From Polaribacter sp. Hel1_85 (lineage in GTDB: Bacteria; Bacteroidota; Bacteroidia; Flavobacteriales; Flavobacteriaceae): DNA of 64,000 nucleotides. The stretch covers positions 501,001 to 565,000 of the forward strand of contig NZ_JPDS01000002.1 in NCBI RefSeq assembly GCF_000766795.1. The letters run 5' to 3'. Below, in pieces: positions 53,481 to 62,204 of this stretch (position 1 is its first letter; each line of letters begins with the position of its first letter). The notes below the pieces were generated by a model, which ran no database searches, was not told where the DNA came from, and saw nothing but the letters and a program-made list of their open reading frames with translations. Made by a program: the position numbers and the translations under genes.

Positions 53481-55109
53481 TTATTTTCTACTTACAATTC
53501 TTTCTGCCATTATTAAGGCATTGTAAGCATTTACAACTCTACCAGAAACTGATAAATCTGCAAAAGGAACTTTTTCTCCTTCTGGGTTTTCTCTAGATTT
53601 AGAACCTGGTTTTGTAACTTGTAAATTAATTTTAGTTCCAGAGTTCATAATAATGTGTTTTACCTGACTTGCAGATAATTTTGGATAATAAGAACGTATT
53701 AAAGCAGCTACTCCTACTGTTGATGGTGCAGCCATTGATGTTCCACTAAAGTGTTTATATTCATTTTCTGGTGTAGTAGAATAAACTTTTACACCTGGAG
53801 CAAAAATATCTACATTCTTTTTACCATAATTAGAAAAACCAGCTGGTAAATTTTCGTTATAATTTGCACTCATTGCTCCAATAGTTAATACATTATCAGA
53901 AACCTCAGTTAATAAATCTTTAGAATCATTAGGATATGTTCTTTCTACATCAATATTCTTACCATCATTACCAGCTGCATTTATAATTAATACATCATGT
54001 TTTGCTGCATATTGAATTGCTTCATACACCCATTCTTTATGAGGAGAATATCCTTTACCAAAACTAGTATTAATTACTTTTGCTCCATTATCTACAGCAT
54101 AACGTAAACCTAAAGCAACATCTTTATCATACTCATCTCCATCAGGCACAGAACGTACAGCCATAATTTTTACATTATCTGCTACACCATTCATTCCTTT
54201 TCCATTATTTCTTGATGCTCCAATAATTCCAGAAACATGAGACCCATGAGCTTCACTTTTAATAGAAACCCCTGGATTTCCATTTCCATAACCTGGAGAA
54301 TCATTAATATCTTCAGGATTGTCTCCTTTTCTATAATTTGTATACTCATTATTTAATAAAGCAATTGACTTATCTAATTGTTTTTTAATTTCTGTTTGTG
54401 CTTGACCTAAAGAAGATAAACCAAAACTATACATTTGTTTTGCAACTGCAACACTTTGTAATAATGAAGCATCTTCAGTTGTTATTGCTTCTACGTCTTT
54501 AGCAGTATAGTCTTTTTTACCAAGGTGCTTTGCTAAACTTTCATCTGCTCCTTTTACTCCACTTAGCATTTGCTCGAATCTAATTTTTGTTTTTCCAGCA
54601 TTTGCAACATTCTTTTCGTGTGCTGCTTTAATTTCTGCAACAATCTCAGCACTTTCTAAAGATGGATTGTGTAAAATTCTAGCAGCTTCTAAGTTTTCTT
54701 TATAAGCATCTCCTAAAAAGTTCCATCCATTAATATCATCTACATAACCATTCTTGTCATCATCAATTCCGTTTCCTGCAACTTCATTTTTATTAACCCA
54801 AGCAACATCTTTTAAATCTTCATGACCCAAATCTGTTCCAGAATCTACAACACCAACAACAACCTCTACACTCTTTTTTCCTTTTAAGAAATTGTATGCT
54901 TTGTCTACTGACATTCCAGGAATAGAGTCTTTTATTAAATCTAAATGTCCCCAGTTATTTTTTTGTTCATCTGTTAATGGCGCCTTTTTAGCTACAGCTA
55001 TTATTGCTACATCCGAACCTTGAGGAACTGGAAGGCTAGAAATAGACTTACAACTAGAAAAAACTAACCCAGCAACTGCTGTGTATAAAATTGGTTTTAA
55101 AATTCTCAT
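53481..55109 (-). CDS. S8 (subtilisin-like) serine peptidase, lipoprotein
   Basis: A 542-residue exported peptidase (lipobox VFSSC, cysteine about residue 19) with an intact triad: Asp in VGVVDSGTDLGHEDL (about 85-99), His in EAHGSHVSGIIGASRN (about 288) and Ser in FSGTSMAAPSTVGVAAL (about 455). A roughly 130-residue helical insertion between Asp and His (about 140-265) is longer than in subtilisin. No T9SS tail, so it is probably a surface or periplasmic lipoprotein. It precedes the M1 peptidase gene; a joint role in protein scavenging is plausible. Confidence 0.92.
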   Translation of the reverse strand: MRILKPILYTAVAGLVFSSCKSISSLPVPQGSDVAIIAVAKKAPLTDEQKNNWGHLDLIKDSIPGMSVDKAYNFLKGKKSVEVVVGVVDSGTDLGHEDLKDVAWVNKNEVAGNGIDDDKNGYVDDINGWNFLGDAYKENLEAARILHNPSLESAEIVAEIKAAHEKNVANAGKTKIRFEQMLSGVKGADESLAKHLGKKDYTAKDVEAITTEDASLLQSVAVAKQMYSFGLSSLGQAQTEIKKQLDKSIALLNNEYTNYRKGDNPEDINDSPGYGNGNPGVSIKSEAHGSHVSGIIGASRNNGKGMNGVADNVKIMAVRSVPDGDEYDKDVALGLRYAVDNGAKVINTSFGKGYSPHKEWVYEAIQYAAKHDVLIINAAGNDGKNIDVERTYPNDSKDLLTEVSDNVLTIGAMSANYNENLPAGFSNYGKKNVDIFAPGVKVYSTTPENEYKHFSGTSMAAPSTVGVAALIRSYYPKLSASQVKHIIMNSGTKINLQVTKPGSKSRENPEGEKVPFADLSVSGRVVNAYNALIMAERIVSRK

Positions 55110-55122
55110 AATCTCTCTTATC

Positions 55123-55968
55123 TTAATTAAATATATCTAAAAATTTATGTGTGTTTTTTAATCTAACCCCTTTTTCTGTATGTTGAACTGTACAAAGTTC
55201 ATTGTAAGCATCATGTTCTAAAAAAAGGTAATAATCCTTATCTGCAGCTTGGTTTAAAAATGCTGCTTTTTCTTTAATCGTTAACAAAGGCCTTGTATCA
55301 TAACCCATAACATATGGCAAAGGAATATGACCAATAGTTGGTAATAAGTCTGCCATAAAAACGATGGTTTTTCCTTGGTAAGATAACATAGGTAACATTT
55401 GTTTCTCTGTATGACCATCCATAAAAAGGATATCAAAACCAATTTGATCTTTGTAATTGCTATGAATAAAATTTAATTGTCCGCTTTCTTTAATAGGATT
55501 GATATTTTCCTTTAAAAAGGATGCTTTTTCTCTTGCATTTGGTTCTGTTGCCCATTTCCAATGTTTATCATTAGACCAAAATTTTGCATTCTTAAAAGCA
55601 GGTTGTAAAAAAGTTCTATCAGAATTGTATTCGATAGCTCCTCCACAATGATCAAAATGTAAATGTGTTAAGAAAACATCTGTAATATCATCTCTATGAA
55701 AACCATGTTTTGCTAATGAAGTATCTAAAGAGAAATCTCCAAAAAGATAGTAATAACTAAAAAATTTATTAGATTGTTTGGCTCCTAAACCAGTATCAAT
55801 AAGAATTAAACGATTTCCATCTTCAATAAGCATACTTCGCATGCTCATATCTATTAAATTATTATTGTCTGCTGGGTTTGTTTTTTGCCAAATAGTTTTA
55901 GGAACAACACCAAACATTGCCCCTCCATCTAACTTAAAATTACCAGTCTCTATTGGATATATTTTCAT
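55123..55968 (-). CDS. Metallo-beta-lactamase-fold hydrolase
   Basis: A 281-residue MBL-fold protein with the zinc motif FLTHLHFDHCGG (HxHxDH, about 105-116), DGHTEKQMLP with a further His, MADLLPT and a C-terminal FLEHD. It resembles quorum-quenching lactonase-like and general MBL hydrolases; the substrate cannot be named. No signal peptide, so cytoplasmic. Thirteen bp before the S8 gene and likely co-transcribed. Confidence 0.85.
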   Translation of the reverse strand: MKIYPIETGNFKLDGGAMFGVVPKTIWQKTNPADNNNLIDMSMRSMLIEDGNRLILIDTGLGAKQSNKFFSYYYLFGDFSLDTSLAKHGFHRDDITDVFLTHLHFDHCGGAIEYNSDRTFLQPAFKNAKFWSNDKHWKWATEPNAREKASFLKENINPIKESGQLNFIHSNYKDQIGFDILFMDGHTEKQMLPMLSYQGKTIVFMADLLPTIGHIPLPYVMGYDTRPLLTIKEKAAFLNQAADKDYYLFLEHDAYNELCTVQHTEKGVRLKNTHKFLDIFN

Positions 55969-56131
55969 TCTGAGTAAATTAAAATCAATAATAAATTATC
56001 TATAAAAATAATAAATTAAGATTCAATATTAAACATTACTTTATAAAAGTAAACAGAAAGCAAATATGAAGAAAATAAAATAGGTTTTTGTTAAAAAACT
56101 CTAAAGGTTACCTATTAAACCTTTTTTTAAT

Positions 56132-56311
56132 TTATGCAGTTCTTGAAGTATAACTTGGTTTTCTATTCACCTTTATTTTACTTAAAAACTTGGCAATTCT
56201 TATAATAACAAAAACTGAAACTGCTAAACCTAAAAGTACAGGTACTAATTGGCTTTCAAAGATTGATTGTGCTGTTGCAACGTTGTCTGGTGGTAAAATT
56301 TGTAAAAACAT
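56132..56311 (-). CDS. Small single-pass membrane protein, 59 residues
   Basis: An ATG-started frame, MFLQILPPDNVATAQSIFESQ, then a hydrophobic helix of about 18 residues (LVPVLLGLAVSVFVIIRIA) and a basic tail (KFLSKIKVNRKPSYTSRTA). I recognise no family. The layout (short polar N-terminus, one helix, basic C-terminus) fits a genuine small membrane protein and the frame is free of stops, but I found no terminator and only an imperfect promoter (TACTTTTTG, 56338-56346). It lies 163 bp upstream of the MBL gene. Confidence 0.5.
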   Translation of the reverse strand: MFLQILPPDNVATAQSIFESQLVPVLLGLAVSVFVIIRIAKFLSKIKVNRKPSYTSRTA

Positions 56312-56544
56312 AATTTATAGTATTTTGTTTGGTTCAACAAAAGTACTAATGAACTTCAGTCTTTTATATTAATTTTCGATAAACGGTAGTTAAAGTTCGG
56401 TGAATTGCAATTTACCAACTATAAGTAAATCGCTATTTTACAGTTATTTAACTCAATTTAAATTAAAAAATGAAACTGTATTAGTTATATTGTAGCTACA
56501 AAACTCAACATTTTTTTGTTTTCACTAAAAGAGACAACTGGCAA

Positions 56545-59500
56545 CTACTTACCCTTCTTAAACCTCTTATTTCTAAGATATGCCATTACAGAAACTATAA
56601 TAACTATCGCAACTAATACATAAATAAATGTTGGGATTGGTACAGGATCTCCTGCTGCATAACTATGTAAACCAGATAAATAATAATTTACTCCAAAAGA
56701 GGTCATAATTATAGATCCAAAAGCAAAAACACTCACTGTATTTAGAACATAATTACTTCTTAAAGCGGGTATAAATCTTAAATGTAAAACTATTGCATAC
56801 ACAATTATACTAATTAGCGCCCAAGTTTCTTTTGGATCCCAAGCCCAATAACGTCCCCAAGATTCGTTTGCCCAAATTCCGCCTAAAAAAGTACCAACAG
56901 CCAATACAAACAAACCAATTGTCATTGATATTTCATTGATATAAGTAAGTTCTTTAATTTTAATATTAATGATTTTCTTTGTCTTTTCCGTTTTAAAAAT
57001 CATTAATAACAAAGCCATAAAACCTAAAATTGCAGAAAGTGCTAATGGCGCATAACTACTTACAATGGTTGCAACATGGATTTTTAACCAAAATGATTTT
57101 AAAACAGGCATTAAATTGGTAATTTCTGGACTTAACCAATCTAAATAACTTACAAATAAAAGTGCTCCTGAAAATAACGTTGCTAGTGGCAATGAAAAAT
57201 CTGATTTTCTAAACGTTAACAAACCACACAGTAATAAAACCCATGCAACAAAGATTAACATTTCGTAACCATTACTCCAAGGTGCATGTTGTGCAACATA
57301 CCATCTTAAAATGATGTTTGCTGTAAAGCAAAGAAAAAAGATAAGGGTTAAAACAATGGTTCCGTTCCAAATAGCATCTACTAGCTTTTTTCTTGTTAGA
57401 ATTTTTACTATTGATAAAATTAAAAGTAGGGTTCCTAAAACAAAAAACACTTGAAACAACCAAAAATTTAAGTTTAATTGATTGTACCATAATTCTGCTT
57501 CTACTCTTTTTCTACTCGGAATAATTTCTTTTCCTAAAACATCTTGAAATTTCTTTATGTACTCTAGTTTCTCACTGGCAGCAACCCAATTTTTATTGTT
57601 TACATCTTTAAAATAAGTAGCAGTTATGCTTTTAGCAAAGTTTCCATCTTCAATAGGAAAATCTTTAAAATCGTGTGTTGGACTATGCCATTTGTTATTC
57701 TCATCATTACTGTTTGGAAAAATTTTTAAATAATTTCCAGAAAAAACATTGTATAAAATATTGAAGCGCTCATCAACTTTTAAAACCTCTTTATCAAACT
57801 CACTTCTTTCTGCTGGTTTCTTTTTATTTGCGTTTTCAACTACTTTTCCTAATTTGTAATCTCCTTTATCATCTAACATACCAACAAAAGAAACCATGCC
57901 ATTTTCGCTTATCTTTAAGTTCGAAAACAATTCTCCACCTTTTTTCTCATCAACCTTAATTAATGGAATGTACTGCCAAACATTGGCTGCAGATTGCATT
58001 GCTAAAAACGCCTGATTAGCATCTAAACGAATACTTTCTCCATTTTGAGTAAATTTAAAATAAGGTTTTCTAGTTAGTTTTCTCAAAAACTCTGAAGCCA
58101 ATGTATTTATTGGCTTTATTCGTCCATCTAAATCTTGTACCATTAAACGTCCAAACAAATCTGCATGTTGCACGTCTATAGTTTGTTTCTGAATTGTTTC
58201 AATATTAATTACCGGATTTTTTTGCTGAGAAAAAGAACTACTTGTAATTGATAAGAACATTAATAACAATAATGCCGTTTTATTCTTTAGTTTTTTCAGT
58301 TTTTGGTTAATTTGAGTAAAACGAGATCCTTTACCAAAAAGAGTAAAAAACATACCAATCATCATTAAAAAATATCCTAAATAAGTAACATTTGTTCCTA
58401 AAGCATCGTGATTTACAGATAAAACGGTACCTAATTCATCAGTATCATAACTTGCCTGAAAAAAACGATACCCTTTATAATCTAAAACATTATTCATAAA
58501 AATTCTATGTAAAAAACGCTCCTCTCCATCAATAACCTGAACTTCACTTGCATATGCAGAAGGACTTGTAGAACCAGGATAACGATCTAATTGAAAATCA
58601 TCTAAATGAATAGAAAAAGGAGTTCTAATAATTTTAGAACCATAAGATAAAGACATTTTTAAATTATCAAATTCTACTTTATGTTCTGTTGGTAAAAACC
58701 CTTGTCTATAAAGTAATTTTGTTTGTTTAAGTTTATCATTTACTTTCACATTTACAATTAAAGCATCGTCTTTTAGTTCATCATTATCTTTAGGTTTTTC
58801 AGCACCACTAACCAAATCTATTTTTCCTTTTGGGTGATATGATAAAAGCACAAAAGATGCATCTCCATCTCTATATAATGTTCTCAAATTTAAAGCATGT
58901 AAACTATCCTTTTTAATTGTACTAGCAGTTTCAGTAGCCATTACAAATGAGCTTAAATCTCTGGGAGAAAGAATGTTAAAAACACCTTCTTTTTCAGTAA
59001 TATTAATGACATCTTCTTCATCAGATTCGAAACCAATTTTATGTTGATGCGCTCCAATAGCTTCTACTTCTCCTCTTTCTAAAAAGACAGTTTCTCTTCC
59101 GTTACCTGCAGAAACAACCATTTCAATTATAAATTTTCCATTTTTAGTATCTTCTACTATTTGAGGAACAGCGTCTGCAATAAAGTTATTATAAGAAACA
59201 GTAATAGGTAGATTATTAAAATCTGTTTCAACACTAAAATTATTATTACTTATAGGAGAGAAACTTAATTGTTTACTAATTGTCTTTGTTTTTTTTCCGT
59301 CTGTTAAATGAATGTGAATGTAATTATTACTAGATAATATTACATTTGATGAAGCTCCTTCTCTTACCCTCATAATTCCTCCATACGAAGCGTATCTTGT
59401 AATACTTGCTCCAATTAGAATAACCACAAATGATAAATGAAATAATAAAATAGGCCATTTTTTGAGAGACCATAAATTATATTTAAAAATATTAAAAATA

Positions 59501-59682
59501 AAGCAAACTCCTAAACCTAACATTACCATTTCAAACCACCAAGCATCATAAACAATTTTCCAAGCAGTTGTTATACCATAATCATTCTCTATAAAAGTTG
59601 CAACAGCCATAGATACTGCAAATGTTAGCAATAAGATAATTGCTAAAAAAGATGAGGAAAAAATTTTTGATAATCTATTCAT
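56545..59682 (-). CDS. ccsBA: Fused ResB-CcsA cytochrome c synthase (CcsBA/NrfI-like)
   Basis: A 1045-residue System II haem lyase. The N-terminal half is ResB-like with four helices and a large periplasmic domain (about 130-440). A second periplasmic domain (about 490-730) precedes the CcsA half, whose helices include the haem-handling WGRYWAWDPKETWALIS (about 915-931; the WWD-like motif) and conserved histidines in NGYEMLIFVAWVL and ATIVSSYAPLAL. It follows nrfH and nrfA, as NrfI does in Wolinella, where the CcsBA homologue attaches haem to the CxxCK site of NrfA. That special role is inferred here. A hairpin separates it from nrfA. Confidence 0.92.
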   Translation of the reverse strand: MNRLSKIFSSSFLAIILLLTFAVSMAVATFIENDYGITTAWKIVYDAWWFEMVMLGLGVCFIFNIFKYNLWSLKKWPILLFHLSFVVILIGASITRYASYGGIMRVREGASSNVILSSNNYIHIHLTDGKKTKTISKQLSFSPISNNNFSVETDFNNLPITVSYNNFIADAVPQIVEDTKNGKFIIEMVVSAGNGRETVFLERGEVEAIGAHQHKIGFESDEEDVINITEKEGVFNILSPRDLSSFVMATETASTIKKDSLHALNLRTLYRDGDASFVLLSYHPKGKIDLVSGAEKPKDNDELKDDALIVNVKVNDKLKQTKLLYRQGFLPTEHKVEFDNLKMSLSYGSKIIRTPFSIHLDDFQLDRYPGSTSPSAYASEVQVIDGEERFLHRIFMNNVLDYKGYRFFQASYDTDELGTVLSVNHDALGTNVTYLGYFLMMIGMFFTLFGKGSRFTQINQKLKKLKNKTALLLLMFLSITSSSFSQQKNPVINIETIQKQTIDVQHADLFGRLMVQDLDGRIKPINTLASEFLRKLTRKPYFKFTQNGESIRLDANQAFLAMQSAANVWQYIPLIKVDEKKGGELFSNLKISENGMVSFVGMLDDKGDYKLGKVVENANKKKPAERSEFDKEVLKVDERFNILYNVFSGNYLKIFPNSNDENNKWHSPTHDFKDFPIEDGNFAKSITATYFKDVNNKNWVAASEKLEYIKKFQDVLGKEIIPSRKRVEAELWYNQLNLNFWLFQVFFVLGTLLLILSIVKILTRKKLVDAIWNGTIVLTLIFFLCFTANIILRWYVAQHAPWSNGYEMLIFVAWVLLLCGLLTFRKSDFSLPLATLFSGALLFVSYLDWLSPEITNLMPVLKSFWLKIHVATIVSSYAPLALSAILGFMALLLMIFKTEKTKKIINIKIKELTYINEISMTIGLFVLAVGTFLGGIWANESWGRYWAWDPKETWALISIIVYAIVLHLRFIPALRSNYVLNTVSVFAFGSIIMTSFGVNYYLSGLHSYAAGDPVPIPTFIYVLVAIVIIVSVMAYLRNKRFKKGK

Positions 59683-59708
59683 TGAATGGCGCTTTAGTTT
59701 TTATACAT

Positions 59709-59745
59709 AAAAAAGATACCTTCTTAAATTAAAAAAGGTATCTTT
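59709..59745 (-). terminator. Hairpin between nrfA and ccsBA
   Basis: AAAGATACCTT / AAGGTATCTTT (59712-59745) with a 12-base loop, followed on the minus strand by a T-run. It lies inside the nrfHA-ccsBA gene run, so it probably reduces, rather than abolishes, transcription of ccsBA. Confidence 0.75.
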
Positions 59746-59763
59746 CTTTTTATTGATTGATGC

Positions 59764-61263
59764 TTATTTTTTTAATGAAGCATTTGTATTAATTTCCATT
59801 TTATCTTCTCGTTTTTTAGCTTCTTCTAACCATTTTGGTAATAGATTTTTCTTAAATGCTGCCTTTTCAGCTCTTAATTTTTTCATATCTAAACCAATAT
59901 ATTCTTGGGCTAATTCTTTAGTAGAAACATCTGGCATATCTATTGGTTTGTTATGACCTAAAGTAGCTAACATTCTTGCTAATTTTATTCTTGCATCTTG
60001 TGCTTTTACCAAACCTCCTCCAATAACTCTTGCTGTTTCAACAGGTGAGTGAAAAGAAGCTCCATGAGATGCTGCAGAATAATCCCAACGCCATTGAGCG
60101 TGTCTAATATCTACTAAAATATCTTTCATTTGTGCTTCTGTTGCACCTAAATCCCAACATTTTTTTGCTTCTAAATGAGCTCTCACTAATAAATCTTCTA
60201 AGTTTAATCTATTTTCTTTTGCTTTGTTTTGTCTCTCATAAACATTAGCAATTAACTTTTTAGAATCTTCTCTGTGACAAACCTGACATGCATTTGATGT
60301 ATTGTTTAAAGGAGATTGAATATGGTGATCTGTAAATTTCTGACCACCTTCACTTTTATAAGGCATATGGCAATCTGCACAAGAAACACCTCTATCTGCA
60401 TGAACCCCAGTTACGAAAGTTTCATATCCTGGATGTTGTGCTTTTAACATTGGTGTTCTACTAATTTTATGAGTCCAATCAGAAAATTTAATATTATCAT
60501 AATATTCTTCCATTGCTTCAACAGTCATACCGTTTTCCCAAGGAAACTTTAAATAAGGAACTCCTTCTTTACCAGATATTTTTTTATCAAAATAATATTC
60601 AACATGACATTGAGCACAAACTAAAGATCTCATTTCGTTATGAGTTGCTTTATTAATGTCTTTACCCATAGCATCAAAAGCTTCTACAAGTGCTGGTCTA
60701 GAAATTTGTAATTTCATTGTCTTTGGATTATGACAATCTGCACAACCAATATTATTTACAATTTCTGCTCCTTTATCTGCCCATTTTCCACTATAAAATT
60801 CAGCAACACCAATTTCGTTCATTAATCTTGGTACATCAGGACTTTTACAGGTCCAACAAGTTGCTGGCATTGGTCCATCACCTTTTCCTTTAGGTCCACC
60901 AGTTCTTAATGAGTTTCTAAGGTCTTCAATTGCATAAGCATGTCCTCTACCTTGATTGTAATCTTTTGAAAAACCATAACCTGCAAATAGAATTACTAAA
61001 TTAGGATCTTCTTCTAAAACATCACGCATTGCAGAACCACCTTGAAAAGAGGCAAAAGTAGTATCTAATGTTTGTAATGAAGATTGATATTCTAATGGAA
61101 AATTTTCTCCCCAAACCTCATTTCTTGGTTCATTTTCAGAAATATTTACCTGAGGAACATATTTATATTTTGCTTCTGATTTTCTATTTACAATACTCGA
61201 GGCTAAAAGCCCTAATAAGAAAACCACTATAATTGTTACTACAAATAGTACTTTATTTTTCAT
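59764..61263 (-). CDS. nrfA: Pentahaem cytochrome c nitrite reductase NrfA
   Basis: A 499-residue periplasmic enzyme that reduces nitrite to ammonia with six electrons. It has an N-terminal helix/signal, the active-site haem motif CWTCK (C136-K140) and four CxxCH sites (CADCH, CAQCH, CADCH, CQVCH), the full NrfA set. Catalytic residues are expected in the ADRGVSCADCHMPY and FTDHHIQSP segments. Ten bp after nrfH, which anchors it and delivers electrons from menaquinol. ccsBA follows. Confidence 0.96.
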   Translation of the reverse strand: MKNKVLFVVTIIVVFLLGLLASSIVNRKSEAKYKYVPQVNISENEPRNEVWGENFPLEYQSSLQTLDTTFASFQGGSAMRDVLEEDPNLVILFAGYGFSKDYNQGRGHAYAIEDLRNSLRTGGPKGKGDGPMPATCWTCKSPDVPRLMNEIGVAEFYSGKWADKGAEIVNNIGCADCHNPKTMKLQISRPALVEAFDAMGKDINKATHNEMRSLVCAQCHVEYYFDKKISGKEGVPYLKFPWENGMTVEAMEEYYDNIKFSDWTHKISRTPMLKAQHPGYETFVTGVHADRGVSCADCHMPYKSEGGQKFTDHHIQSPLNNTSNACQVCHREDSKKLIANVYERQNKAKENRLNLEDLLVRAHLEAKKCWDLGATEAQMKDILVDIRHAQWRWDYSAASHGASFHSPVETARVIGGGLVKAQDARIKLARMLATLGHNKPIDMPDVSTKELAQEYIGLDMKKLRAEKAAFKKNLLPKWLEEAKKREDKMEINTNASLKK

Positions 61264-61273
61264 CTTAAAATAT

Positions 61274-61867
61274 TTATTTTTTTATTTTTTCAGCTAACCA
61301 AGAAGGAATAACAGTTTCTTCTTGATCTGTTGGCAAAGGCGCAACATTAAACTTAATTGTTAATAAACCATGTACTTTTCCATGAGGAACTTGTTTATGG
61401 CAACTCCAACATTTTCTTGTAGTTCTATTCTCTTTATGATTTTCTAAATAACCATCATACTTTGTTTGAGTTACTAACTGAACATGACAGCGAATACAAT
61501 TGTTTTGAACCACTTCTTGAGAAGCTTCTTTCATTTCAATTACATCTGGCTCTGCTCTTGCTGTAAAAACGGAGGCATGATACAAACCGTCTTTGGCTTT
61601 AAAGAAATATTTATTAAAAACATTATCATGGGGTACATGACAATCATTACATTTTGCCCATTGTCTATGAGAACTATGCATCCAACTATTATAAACTGGT
61701 GTCATCACATGGCAATTTACACAAGCTTGAGGATCGTCTGAAAGATAAGAAATCACTTTAGATTCTTTTGCCATAAACAAACCTAAACCGATAATGACAG
61801 CTATAAAAAATAATGCCGTTTTTCTCCAATTAGACTCTTTTGGTAAAATTTTTATTTTATTTTTCAA
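61274..61867 (-). CDS. nrfH: Tetrahaem cytochrome c NrfH
   Basis: A 197-residue membrane-anchored quinol dehydrogenase of the NapC/NirT family. One N-terminal helix (ALFFIAVIIGLGLFMAKES) and four CxxCH sites: ACVNCHVMTP, KCNDCHVPH, NCIRCHVQL and KCWSCHKQVPHG. It takes electrons from menaquinol to NrfA. Its promoter (61939-61982) carries a Crp/Fnr-type operator at the same position as that of the cytochrome c gene at 3.6 kb. Confidence 0.95.
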   Translation of the reverse strand: MKNKIKILPKESNWRKTALFFIAVIIGLGLFMAKESKVISYLSDDPQACVNCHVMTPVYNSWMHSSHRQWAKCNDCHVPHDNVFNKYFFKAKDGLYHASVFTARAEPDVIEMKEASQEVVQNNCIRCHVQLVTQTKYDGYLENHKENRTTRKCWSCHKQVPHGKVHGLLTIKFNVAPLPTDQEETVIPSWLAEKIKK

Positions 61868-61938
61868 TATGATTTTTATTTCTCTTATCTAAAAAATGAT
61901 TTAACTCAAATTGTATTTAGGCTTACTTTAATATAAAT

Positions 61939-61982
61939 CAAAAGTACTTTTAACAAATTTTATGATTCATGACAAATGTCAT
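61939..61982 (-). promoter_or_regulatory. Promoter of nrfHA with a Crp/Fnr-type palindrome
   Basis: The minus strand holds a perfect TACTTTTG box (61939-61946) but no TTG at the -33 distance. Centred 29.5 bp upstream (61975.5) is ATGACA-AA-TGTCAT (61969-61982), inside a longer imperfect inverted repeat with TTTATGATT on one side and AAATCATAAA on the other. The lack of a -33 element together with a class-II site suggests activator dependence. Confidence 0.75.
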
Positions 61983-62032
61983 AAAATCATAAATAAAGAC
62001 CTTTATATCTTATGTTTCGTTTTGTAATATAC

Positions 62033-62063
62033 AAAAAAAAGCCTCAATCTAAAAGATTAAGGC
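62033..62063 (-). terminator. Terminator at the end of the decayed lactate operon
   Basis: GCCTCAATC / GATTAAGGC (62041-62063; one G-T pair) followed on the minus strand by eight T. Confidence 0.8.
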
Positions 62064-62204
62064 TTTTGAGGTGTCTAGCGAATCCGCTATCTGCAACATA
62101 ATAATCTTGTGGATGTTCAATAAGAAGTTTCCATTCTACTCCTCCTTGTTTTAAAACTTTTTTGTGCAATTCAGGAAATGAACTGTAATTTTCTAAAAAC
62201 TTTT
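62044..62204 (-). pseudogene. Unidentified C-terminal gene remnant
   Basis: After the lldD remnant ends, another frame reads KKFLENYSSFPELHK and GGVEWKLLIEHPQDYYVADSG, which looks like coding sequence but not like lldD. No start is present, and the stop lies within the terminator stem. It is probably the 3' end of a further gene joined to lldD by a deletion. I cannot name it. Confidence 0.4.

Noticed and set aside
56338..56382. Regulon-type promoter before the 59-residue protein
   Set aside because: The box reads TACTTTTTG, one base too long, and at the 29.5-bp distance there is no palindrome.
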